From the NCBI GenBank assembly GCA_964344495.1, contig CAYFNI010000024.1, forward strand, positions 1-25,354: a stretch of 25,354 nucleotides of DNA, in the 5' to 3' direction. Below the pieces are notes generated by a model. That model had not been told where the DNA came from, did no database searches, and saw only the letters and a program-made list of their open reading frames with translations. The translations under genes were made by a program, and so were the position numbers. The stretch is from UBA6136 sp964344495 (GTDB taxonomy: Bacteria > Pseudomonadota > Gammaproteobacteria > Methylococcales > Methylococcaceae). Below are positions 15,576-21,732 of the stretch, in pieces; position 1 is the first letter of the stretch; every line of letters starts with the position of its first letter.

Positions 15576-16069
15576 AGTGTCTTCACCATCAGGTAGTCAT
15601 CCATGACAAACCCGCCGCCGATGTCCTCGGTCAAGGCAGTCTGAATGACAAAACCGTGTTTTCGATACGCGGCCAAGGCCGCACCATTGTGTTTGTTGAC
15701 CCGCAGAAACAGCGTCGCACATCCTTGGCGACGGGCAAACGCCTGTACCTCCGTCAGCAGCCGGGAGCCGACCCCCTGACGCTGGCGCTCCGGGCTCACA
15801 TAAAGTTTGTCGAGCTTGCAGCGACCCTCTTCGGTCAGGCAGGCGTGGGCAAAGCCGACCAGCCGCGCCCCGTCCCGCGCCACGAAGACGGGGTCACCTT
15901 GGGCCCGTTGCTGCCGCAGCAGCGCCGGGGTGTAGCGTTGGGCCAGCATGTAGTCGATCTGCGCATGGCTGATGATGGCCGGGTAGCAGGTACGCCAGAT
16001 ATGCTGCGCCAGTGTCTGCAGGGATTCGACTTCATCGTCCCGCAACAGCCCGATATGGATCGTGTCCAT
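15572..16069 (-). CDS. GNAT family N-acetyltransferase
   Basis: This is a 165-residue acetyl-CoA-dependent acetyltransferase. Motif A, which binds the CoA pyrophosphate, is RQRQGVG at residues 95-101 after the strand CKLDKLYVSPE. Motif B follows as LFLRVNKHNGAALAAYRKHGF, the usual GNAT signature with an Asn and the AAYRKxGF turn. The substrate (small molecule or protein) is unknown. It is the first gene of a two-gene operon with the FAH-family hydrolase. A terminator-like hairpin with five T residues lies 11-26 bases upstream of the ATG. Confidence 0.92.
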   Translation of the reverse strand: MDTIHIGLLRDDEVESLQTLAQHIWRTCYPAIISHAQIDYMLAQRYTPALLRQQRAQGDPVFVARDGARLVGFAHACLTEEGRCKLDKLYVSPERQRQGVGSRLLTEVQAFARRQGCATLFLRVNKHNGAALAAYRKHGFVIQTALTEDIGGGFVMDDYLMVKTL

Positions 16070-16079
16070 CCTGATTCCG

Positions 16080-16095
16080 AAAAAGCCCGACGGGC
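16080..16095 (-). terminator. Short terminator-like hairpin upstream of the GNAT gene
   Basis: On the minus strand GCCCGTCGGGC (16095-16085) forms a short GC stem and is followed at once by TTTTT (16084-16080). No minus-strand gene ends here. It could stop antisense read-through from the 17805-16786 operon, or act in the leader of the GNAT gene. The stem is short, so strength is uncertain. Confidence 0.35.
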
Positions 16096-16296
16096 ACAGT
16101 TAACCATGCTCCGCCCGGCTTGGCCACGGCGGATCGTGACCGCTACCGATGGACCTGGGAGGTCATGATGAGAAACCGCTGGCTCCATCCCTCCTTTCAG
16201 CATGGCGGACGGCGCTATCGGAAGCCGTTAGGCGGGCTTGTGGCGCTGAGCCTTATCCTGACGTCACTGCCGCACCCGAGAGGAGGAACCCCCGTC

Positions 16297-16773
16297 ATGA
16301 AACTGACTTCGACCGCCTTTGGCGAACAATCGCCGATTCCGCCCCGCTACACCTGCGAAGGCAGTGATGTGTCGCCGCCGCTGGAATGGCACGAGTTGCC
16401 GCCCTCGACCCAAAGTCTGGCGTTGATCGTCGATGATCCGGATGCCCCGGACCCTGCCGCCCCCCGGATCATCTGGGTACATTGGGTCCTCTATAACCTG
16501 CCGGCCACCGCGGGTGGGCTGCCGGAAGCGGTACGGCATTTGCCCGCCGGCACCCGCGAGGGCCTGAACGACTGGCACCGGACGGGCTATGGCGGACCCT
16601 GTCCGCCCATCGGCCGACACCGTTACCGGCACACCCTGTATGCACTGGACCGGGTCTTGCCTGATCTCGGCCCGGTCTCCCGCAGTGCGCTGGAGGCGGC
16701 CATGCAGGGGCATATACTCGACCAGACGACTCTCACTGGCACCTATCAGAAGCAGGCACGTGGGCAGCGCTGA
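16297..16773 (+). CDS. YbhB/YbcL family Raf kinase inhibitor-like (PEBP) protein
   Basis: This is a PEBP-fold protein of 158 residues. Family motifs are clear: the opening KLTSTAFGEQSPIPPRYTCEG, then SPPLEW, DDPDAP, WVHWVLYNLP and GYGGPCPP with H-rich RHRYRHTLYALD. The core start at 16297 has a strong AGGAGG at 16281-16286. The same frame also opens at 16168, after GGGAGG at 16157-16162, and would add 43 residues holding a hydrophobic stretch (LGGLVALSLILTSL) that resembles a signal peptide or anchor. E. coli has separate cytoplasmic (YbhB) and periplasmic (YbcL) members, so the choice of start decides location. Its function in bacteria is not settled. The gene ends 12 bases from the convergent Spy-like gene. 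Confidence 0.87.
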   Translation: MKLTSTAFGEQSPIPPRYTCEGSDVSPPLEWHELPPSTQSLALIVDDPDAPDPAAPRIIWVHWVLYNLPATAGGLPEAVRHLPAGTREGLNDWHRTGYGGPCPPIGRHRYRHTLYALDRVLPDLGPVSRSALEAAMQGHILDQTTLTGTYQKQARGQR

Positions 16774-16785
16774 CTGGCGCGGCGC

Positions 16786-17313
16786 TTAATGTGAGGGTGA
16801 GGGGCGGCCGAGCGTTGGCAGTTTGGCCTGTTGTGCCGGCGTCAGAACGGCATGGATGTCCTGGCGTGTGCGCAAGGCGGTGTTGACCAGCTCATCAAAG
16901 GCCACGCCATGCGAGCGGGCCGCCTGCCGGATGCTGGCCTCATCCTTGGTCGGATCGAGAAAGAGTGCGTGGGCCCAGTCGGTGGCATCCTGTAATTTGG
17001 CGGCAATTGCCTGAATCCGTTGCTGATTGGCCTGATGCAGGCGCCAGATGCGCCCGATCTGCTCGTCGGTCAGTTGCAGTTCGGCTTCATGCCGGAGGAT
17101 CACATCCCCATAGCTCTCATGTCGGTGACGCTCCTCGGCCAGAATCTGCTCCAGCCACGGATGAACCCCCGATCGGGCGGGTGGATCCGGCATGACCGGC
17201 AGACTCAGGGGCTCTTCCGCGCGGGCCTGTGCCTGCAGCAACACACCCAACACGATGACCGACATGCGACGTGTCAGCCCGCTGCCCCAGCGGTTGGCGG
17301 CGTCCTTCTTCAT
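16786..17313 (-). CDS. Spy/CpxP-like periplasmic protein
   Basis: This 175-residue protein has a signal peptide (basic start, MSVIVLGVLLQAQARA, mature EEPLSL). The helical mature part carries two LTxxQ motifs: LTDEQ at 81-85 and LTPAQ at 157-161, the hallmark of the Spy/CpxP family of periplasmic chaperone or stress-sensing proteins. The region between is Gln/Ala/Arg-rich helix. I chose the ATG at 17313; a GTG at 17334 would add seven residues. The Shine-Dalgarno sequence is weak. It is the last gene of a three-gene set with two small unknown proteins, with a 13-base gap. Spy-like identity rests on the LTxxQ pair and size, so it is moderately sure. Confidence 0.72.
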   Translation of the reverse strand: MKKDAANRWGSGLTRRMSVIVLGVLLQAQARAEEPLSLPVMPDPPARSGVHPWLEQILAEERHRHESYGDVILRHEAELQLTDEQIGRIWRLHQANQQRIQAIAAKLQDATDWAHALFLDPTKDEASIRQAARSHGVAFDELVNTALRTRQDIHAVLTPAQQAKLPTLGRPSPSH

Positions 17314-17326
17314 TAACTGAAGCCCA

Positions 17327-17533
17327 TCAACCACGGTAGTGAATGTCGACCCAGCACCGGGGCAAGGGCTCGCCAGAGGGAAAGATCAGATTGTCCTTGG
17401 CGAACTTCTCGGCATCCTGCATTTCCTCGCCATAGTGCAGCCGACCAATGACCTCGGCGTGGATCGGGTTGACCAGATCCTTGAGTGTCAGGACTTCCAG
17501 CAGATGGCCTTCCTTCTTTTGTTTGAGAAACAT
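17327..17533 (-). CDS. Small conserved hypothetical protein
   Basis: This 68-residue soluble protein reads MFLKQKKEGHLLEVLTLKDL at its start and ends with a conserved-looking GEPLPRCWVDIHYRG segment with one Cys and one His. I recognise it as resembling a family of short bacterial proteins of unknown function that share the PRCW-x-D-x-HYR ending. The start at 17533 follows GGAG seven bases upstream. The frame stays open further upstream to 17812, but that part is antisense-free out-of-frame overlap with the small membrane protein gene. It is 44 bases after that gene and 13 before the Spy-like gene. Confidence 0.7.
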   Translation of the reverse strand: MFLKQKKEGHLLEVLTLKDLVNPIHAEVIGRLHYGEEMQDAEKFAKDNLIFPSGEPLPRCWVDIHYRG

Positions 17534-17577
17534 ATTGATCTCCGGACTGAATGGGTGAATGGTGCCGCGGGACAGGA

Positions 17578-17805
17578 TCAGCAGCAGCCCCCCGGACCTT
17601 GATCGGGGTGCGCCAGTTTCAGGGTCCACGACCCCAAGGCACCGAATGCAATCGCCGCCACGCCGCTGCCCCACGCGGGCACCAGCCAGCCACCAACCCG
17701 GACATCGACCTCCAGCACCACACGGAGCAGGTGCAGAGCGGCGATCAGCCAGAACAAGGAACCCGCCACATGCAGGGCGAGGGTCTGTGGGGTCAGGGAT
17801 CTCAT
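17578..17805 (-). CDS. Small two-helix inner membrane protein, unknown
   Basis: This 75-residue protein has two hydrophobic segments, LHVAGSLFWLIAALHLLRVV and WLVPAWGSGVAAIAFGALGSW, joined by a short loop with EVDVRVGG. It resembles widespread small membrane proteins with no assigned function. GGAGG eight bases upstream of the ATG at 17805 supports this start. It is the first gene of the operon that ends with the Spy-like protein, and lies 258 bases from the divergent membrane protein gene at 18064, a gap in which I see no gene. Confidence 0.7.
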   Translation of the reverse strand: MRSLTPQTLALHVAGSLFWLIAALHLLRVVLEVDVRVGGWLVPAWGSGVAAIAFGALGSWTLKLAHPDQGPGGCC

Positions 17806-18006
17806 GGAACATGCCTCCAATGGAGTTTCAGATTCAGAATTCGCCTCACTGCGGCATGCCCGGCAGAAACATGGCCGCATCAGTGTGCGCGGGGGGCCGC
17901 CAGCAGGACATCCGGATCATCACGGGTTTCGGGCGGCGAAGCCTTTCACGGGCCGCAGTACATCTGGACATGTGCCTATGCCCACCCGGTCGTCCGCCGT
18001 TGCGGC

Positions 18007-18012
18007 TAGAAT
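18007..18012 (+). promoter_or_regulatory. Candidate -10 element for the membrane protein at 18064
   Basis: TAGAAT is a five-of-six match to the sigma-70 -10 hexamer, 51 bases before the ATG at 18064. The context GGCTAGAAT resembles the -10 regions seen before the TerC-like gene and the Kdo hydroxylase gene. No clear -35 is visible. Confidence 0.3.
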
Positions 18013-18063
18013 GACCGCTGACAACGCCGCACTCCCTGTCTCCATCACCACTGCACTACCCCG

Positions 18064-18540
18064 ATGAAACGCTTTTTGCTCTCGATGCTGGCCATCCTGC
18101 TGCTCGTGGAAGAGTGGCTGTGGGATGTGTTGACCCGTTGGGGTCGAATCCTGACGGAATGGCTGCACCTCCAGCGCCTGGAACGCTGGCTGAGCCTCGC
18201 CAGCCCGGGTGTGGCGATGTCCGCCTTCCTGGTGCCGATTCTGGCGGTCATCCCGGTCAAGCTGGCCGGTTTCTGGTTGATAGCCAGTGGTCGACTGGTG
18301 GCCGGCCTTGCCCTGTGGATCACCGCCAAGCTGGTCGTCACGCTGCTGGTGACGCGGATGTTTGCCGTGACACGCGACCAGTTGCTGTCCTTTCGCTGGT
18401 TTGCCGCGCTCTACCACACCGTGACGCGCTGGCTGTCATGGGCGCATGCGCGTATCCGCGCAACGGCGGCGTATCGACAGGCCCTGCATTGGAAACAGGA
18501 ACTGGCCAACCGACTGGCCGCCTGGCGTCAGTCTGCCTGA
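18064..18540 (+). CDS. Integral membrane protein, unknown function
   Basis: This 158-residue protein begins with a hydrophobic helix ending in the conserved LLLVEEWLWDVLTRW, then has two or three more helices (MSAFLVPILAVIPVKLAGFWLIA, LVAGLALWITAKLVVTLLV) and a basic, helical C-terminal tail. The EEWLW start, PVKLAGFWLIASG and AKLVVTLLVTRMFAVTR segments are shared by a common proteobacterial family with no known function. No Shine-Dalgarno sequence is evident. It converges with the secreted repeat protein gene, seven bases apart. Confidence 0.75.
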   Translation: MKRFLLSMLAILLLVEEWLWDVLTRWGRILTEWLHLQRLERWLSLASPGVAMSAFLVPILAVIPVKLAGFWLIASGRLVAGLALWITAKLVVTLLVTRMFAVTRDQLLSFRWFAALYHTVTRWLSWAHARIRATAAYRQALHWKQELANRLAAWRQSA

Positions 18541-18547
18541 AGCAGAA

Positions 18548-18895
18548 TCAGCGACGATCGCCGCCCATCATGGGCGCACCGTGTACCCCCACCGGGTTGA
18601 AGCCGTACATGAAGCCGCTGCCATACCCATACGGATACCCATAGCCATACGGGTACCCGTAGACATACGGATTACCGGCATTGTCATAGATCACCGGCGC
18701 AACCGAGGAGGTACTGTCGCTGGGTTGCCCGGGACCGACGGCATCGCGCACGATGCTGTCATTGGCGTCGGTTTCCGACTGGGCGCCGGCGTCAATATCC
18801 TCCACCGTTGCCGTATCTGCATCGACATCCGCCAAAGCCGCGCCGGGTGGCCACAGCAACCCGCCAAGCAGCACATAGAGACACACTCTGAGCAT
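18548..18895 (-). CDS. Secreted Tyr/Gly-rich repeat protein
   Basis: This 115-residue protein has a signal peptide (LYVLLGGLLWPPGAALA, cleavage near 22/23), an acidic Asp/Thr-rich stretch (residues 23-60), and a Tyr-Gly-Pro repeat region at 77-98 (YVYGYPYGYGYPYGYGSG). The tail is Gly/Met-rich. I do not recognise a family; such segments occur in surface, matrix or metal-binding proteins. GAGGGG supports the ATG at 18895. The lipoprotein gene lies 74 bases upstream on the same strand. Confidence 0.7.
   Translation of the reverse strand: MLRVCLYVLLGGLLWPPGAALADVDADTATVEDIDAGAQSETDANDSIVRDAVGPGQPSDSTSSVAPVIYDNAGNPYVYGYPYGYGYPYGYGSGFMYGFNPVGVHGAPMMGGDRR
18622..18672 (-). repeat. Imperfect 18-base tandem repeat coding for GYPYGY units
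   Basis: Three near-identical units begin at 18622, 18640 and 18658, sharing the core CATACGG-TACC with few changes. They lie in frame and encode the Tyr/Gly/Pro repeats of the secreted protein. The 18-base period equals six codons, so copy-number change would not shift the frame. Confidence 0.75.
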
Positions 18896-18969
18896 GTAAA
18901 ACCCCTCATTGGTTACATTCAGCCAACACCGGGGCCTGACTGCGGCGCCCGGCGAACCGGTCAAGGCGA

Positions 18970-19584
18970 TTAACGCCCTGTGACCAGACCTTCTCCCCCC
19001 AGCAACTGCGGACCGGGTGGCGACCATTGCAGATCCAGGTTGTCCGTACCCTTGAGGTGGATCAGTTCCATGACCGAACCATCCTCTTCCTGGGCATCGT
19101 TGATGCCGTACATGAAATCGTAATAGTCATGATCCTTGCCCAGCCAGCGGGTCCGGGCGACGACAAAAAAGTCTCCGTTGGCCACATTCGGGAAGGAAAA
19201 ATCGCCATCTTCGTCGCAGCGGGTGGTGCGGGTAGCGGCATAGAAGGCTTCGGCACCGACGAACTTGACCTCAGGCTCACGGGAATCCATCCGGTAGGCG
19301 GCATTGATCGTCCCGTAGCGGCCCGTATCCAGTGCGAAGAAATGGCGCGCCCACTCCCGGGCGTAGGCCGTGGCCGGCACCAGACTGACCACACTGTTGG
19401 CGCACGTCACGAGGGTACCATTGGCCAGACCCACCATGACCCGACCACTGACCTGATTGGTGCCCGGCAACAACAGGGTGCGCGCCTGACCGGCATCGAA
19501 CGGCACGGCAATCCGCACCGGTCCCCCGGACTGACAGCCGATCAGCCCAAACGCAACCCAACCTAGCAACCAGAGTTTGTTCAT
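18970..19584 (-). CDS. Lipoprotein with a probable carboxypeptidase-regulatory-like beta domain
   Basis: This 204-residue protein has a lipoprotein signal with lipobox LIGC at residues 14-17. The mature part has beta-sandwich character: SGRVMVGLANGTLVTCANSVVSLVPAT early and TTRCDEDGDFSFPNVANGDFFVVAR later, the pattern GxV...G...D.dG.fsF.nvp.G.Y seen in carboxypeptidase-like regulatory (Ig-like) domains. Two cysteines (in VTCAN and TRCDE) may pair. The function is unknown; an outer-membrane anchored binding or structural role is plausible. GAAGGA supports the start. It is the first gene of a pair with the secreted repeat protein. Confidence 0.75.
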   Translation of the reverse strand: MNKLWLLGWVAFGLIGCQSGGPVRIAVPFDAGQARTLLLPGTNQVSGRVMVGLANGTLVTCANSVVSLVPATAYAREWARHFFALDTGRYGTINAAYRMDSREPEVKFVGAEAFYAATRTTRCDEDGDFSFPNVANGDFFVVARTRWLGKDHDYYDFMYGINDAQEEDGSVMELIHLKGTDNLDLQWSPPGPQLLGGEGLVTGR

Positions 19585-19703
19585 GACACATCCTTCGCAG
19601 CTTCAACACGGGGAACGGGGCCAAAAATCGGCACGCGCGCGCATAGGATACCGGTGCCGGCCGCCCTTCAACCAGTGGCCTCTGTATCGCATGGCGTGCC
19701 GAT

Positions 19704-19733
19704 GGAACTTTCCCCGCGGGCTGTGCTTCTAAA
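19704..19733 (+). promoter_or_regulatory. ECF/sigma-E-like promoter for the 66-residue protein gene
   Basis: GGAACTT at 19704-19710 is an exact match to the -35 element of sigma-E/AlgU-type promoters. After a 17-base spacer, TCTAAA begins at 19728, matching the -10 core TCTAA found in known sigma-E promoters. Transcription would begin near 19738, about 68 bases before the ATG at 19806. This is pattern reading against established consensus. Confidence 0.55.
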
Positions 19734-19805
19734 CTGCGCACACTCCGGGCCATCCACAATCCGAACAACGAACCCGGAGACCGGAACAGGAGGAGGATCA
19801 TTCAC

Positions 19806-20006
19806 ATGAATACCAGAAAGGACCGGCTCATCACCCGCGAACTGCTCGACTGCTACCGACGGGACATCTACAGTTGCCATCCGGTGTTTTCGGATCGCGC
19901 CATCCAGTCATTAAAAGAATGTATCGAACGTGGCAGCGATTTCGACTGCGAAGCCACTCGACTGAACGCACTTGACCTCTACACGGTGGTGGCTTCCAAC
20001 ACCTGA
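19806..20006 (+). CDS. Small cysteine-containing protein of unknown function
   Basis: This 66-residue soluble protein has four cysteines (16, 24, 39 and 48) and a mixed-charge helical composition. No signal peptide or membrane segment is visible. I do not recognise a family. The start has an unusually strong GGAGGAGGA upstream, ten bases from the ATG. The promoter resembles the ECF/sigma-E class, and a GC-rich hairpin follows the stop codon, so this looks like a separately regulated single-gene unit that may respond to envelope stress. The four cysteines could bind a metal or respond to redox state; that is speculation. Confidence 0.7.
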   Translation: MNTRKDRLITRELLDCYRRDIYSCHPVFSDRAIQSLKECIERGSDFDCEATRLNALDLYTVVASNT

Positions 20007-20016
20007 GGCAGCACAC

Positions 20017-20043
20017 TGCACCGCCCCACCTTACGGCGGTGCA
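20017..20043 (+). terminator. GC-rich stem-loop after the 66-residue protein gene
   Basis: TGCACCGCC (20017-20025) and GGCGGTGCA (20035-20043) form a perfect 9-bp stem with a 9-base loop, 11 bases after the stop codon. The following bases, CGCCTCTCCCC, lack a T-run, so this is either a weak intrinsic terminator or a 3' stabilising hairpin. Confidence 0.45.
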
Positions 20044-20060
20044 CGCCTCTCCCCGCTGGC

Positions 20061-20087
20061 TTGACCCTTCCGGCTTTCGGCTAAAAT
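20061..20087 (+). promoter_or_regulatory. Candidate sigma-70 promoter for the Kdo hydroxylase gene
   Basis: TTGACC (20061-20066) resembles the -35 consensus, and TAAAAT (20082-20087) the -10, with a slightly short 15-base spacer. The -10 lies in a small inverted repeat, CGGCT/AGCCG (20078-20093). The transcript would start near 20094, about 50 bases before the ATG at 20143. Confidence 0.45.
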
Positions 20088-20142
20088 AAGCCGCACACGC
20101 CCTGTGGCTTTACTCAGGGCATCCATGCGCGGAGAAATGCCG

Positions 20143-21030
20143 ATGAGTCTGGACGTCATTCGTGAACTGCCCCTGAGCGACTGGGCACCGCCGTTCCCGG
20201 AGCGGGCTGACGAGGGGCTGGAGGAGACCCTGGAAACCGGCCGGGTCCTCTACTTTCCCCATCTTCGATTTGCACTGAACCCGGACGAAACGCGCTTCAT
20301 CAGCGAGGTCTGGGCGGACGGCAAGGCCAAGAACATCAGCTTCCGCGGCAGCGACAGTCCTTTGCAGGGGGCCAGCGGCACACCGGAAGACATCGCCGCC
20401 CTCAAGGCCCTGATTGAGCGCTTTGCCCATCAGGCCGAGACGCTGGTTCACGGACTTTTTCCGCGCTATCAGGGACATCTGCGGCGCGGCTTCACCTCCT
20501 ACCGCACCGCCCGCGTTGAAGGTCGCATCAGCAGCTGGCGCAAGGACGACACCCGCCTGCACGTGGATTCCTTCCCCTCGAACCCGACGGGCGGTGTCCG
20601 CCTTCTGCGGGTATTCAGCAACATCAACCCCTCGGGACAGGCGCGCGTGTGGCGAGTTGGCGAACCGTTCAAGGACCACGCCGAACGGTTTTTCCCCAAG
20701 GCGCCGCGCCCTCTTCCCGGGGCGGCCTGGTTCATGGAACGACTCGGCATCACCAAAGCCCGCCGCAGTGACTACGACCATTACATGGGGCAACTGCACG
20801 ACCTCGGCAAGGCGGACATGGACTATCAACGTCACTCGCCACAACTGACCTTCGAGTTTCCCGCCGGCGCGTCCTGGGTGGTGTTTTCCGATCAGGTTCT
20901 GCACGCCGTGATGGCGGGTCAATTCATGCTGGAACAAACCTTCTACCTCGACCCGGAACATCTCGTCACGCCGGCAAACGGCCCGCTCGCCATCCTCGAG
21001 GGCCTGGCCGGTCGCTCGCTCCGGCGCTGA
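20143..21030 (+). CDS. kdoO: Kdo hydroxylase (Fe(II)/2-oxoglutarate-dependent dioxygenase-like)
   Basis: This 295-residue protein matches the Kdo hydroxylase family (KdoO), which converts 3-deoxy-D-manno-oct-2-ulosonic acid in the LPS inner core into its 3-hydroxy form (Ko). The metal triad is visible: His140-x-Asp142 in LHVDSFPSNPT and the distal His254 in SDQVLHAVMAGQ. The opening ETGRVLYFPHLRFAL and the GFTSYRTARVEGR segment are family-typical. Substitution of Ko for Kdo makes the core linkage more acid-resistant. The start at 20143 has GGAG at 20131-20134; an upstream ATG at 20137 is too close to it. A nitroreductase gene follows after 28 bases. Confidence 0.88.
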   Translation: MSLDVIRELPLSDWAPPFPERADEGLEETLETGRVLYFPHLRFALNPDETRFISEVWADGKAKNISFRGSDSPLQGASGTPEDIAALKALIERFAHQAETLVHGLFPRYQGHLRRGFTSYRTARVEGRISSWRKDDTRLHVDSFPSNPTGGVRLLRVFSNINPSGQARVWRVGEPFKDHAERFFPKAPRPLPGAAWFMERLGITKARRSDYDHYMGQLHDLGKADMDYQRHSPQLTFEFPAGASWVVFSDQVLHAVMAGQFMLEQTFYLDPEHLVTPANGPLAILEGLAGRSLRR

Positions 21031-21058
21031 ATGCTCGCAACCAACACCCAGGATCATC

Positions 21059-21658
21059 ATGTTCAAGAAGCCCGCCGAAACGGCCACTCCGATCATCGAC
21101 GCGCTGGCTGAGCGCTGGAGCGGACGTGCCTACGACCCCGACCGCAGCATCGACCGCCATGCCCTGCTCAGCGTACTCGAAGCCGCTCGCTGGACCCCCT
21201 CCTGTTTCGGCTACCAGCCCTGGCGCCTCTTGATCTGGGATCGCCGACAGGCTGACGGACCCTGGCAGCACGCGTTCGCGTGTCTGGCCGAGAGCAACCG
21301 CGCCTGGGCCCGACAGGCGCCGATTCTGATGCTGGCCTGCGCCGACCGCCAATTTGCCGATGGCCGCCCCAATCGGTGGGCGCATTACGATACTGGCGCC
21401 GCCCTCATGAGCCTGTCCGTGCAGGCGACCGCGCTGGGACTGATGGTGCACCAGATGGGCGGCTTCAATGCCGAACAGGCGAGAACGGCTTTTGCCATCC
21501 CGGAACGCTTCGACTGTCTGACGATGATCACGCTGGGCTACCAGCTTGAGCGGGCGTCGATACCTGCCGAGCTGCAGGAGCGGGAGCATGCACCCCGCAC
21601 TCGCCGCCCCCTGGGCGAGCTGTTCTTCGCAAACGCCTGGGACCAACCGGTCGAATAA
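21059..21658 (+). CDS. Nitroreductase family flavoprotein
   Basis: This is a 199-residue FMN-dependent oxidoreductase of the nitroreductase fold. The N-terminal RWSGRAYDPDR matches the RxSxRxF/Y FMN phosphate-binding motif. PSCFGYQPWRLLIWD and the later HYDTGAALMSLSVQATALGLMVHQMGGF are conserved. The closing LGYQ segment contacts the flavin in family members. Natural substrates are unknown; these enzymes often reduce quinones or nitro compounds. AGGA lies six bases upstream of the ATG. It follows the Kdo hydroxylase gene closely and precedes the HTTM-DCC gene by 74 bases. Confidence 0.9.
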   Translation: MFKKPAETATPIIDALAERWSGRAYDPDRSIDRHALLSVLEAARWTPSCFGYQPWRLLIWDRRQADGPWQHAFACLAESNRAWARQAPILMLACADRQFADGRPNRWAHYDTGAALMSLSVQATALGLMVHQMGGFNAEQARTAFAIPERFDCLTMITLGYQLERASIPAELQEREHAPRTRRPLGELFFANAWDQPVE

Positions 21659-21732
21659 ATCCTGCGACCGACACCGGCCACTCTGGCCAGATTGCCTCGC
21701 TCCCTGCTGAACCGTCCACGGAAGTGCACCCC

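Noticed and set aside
17327..17812. A single 161-residue minus-strand protein
   Set aside because: Its first 93 residues overlap, in another frame, the small membrane protein with a better ribosome binding site; the conserved-looking part starts at 17533 behind its own GGAG. Two separate genes explain the region better.
18622..18672. CRISPR-like direct repeats
   Set aside because: The units are adjacent, imperfect, 18 bases long and in frame within a coding sequence, with no spacers and no cas genes.
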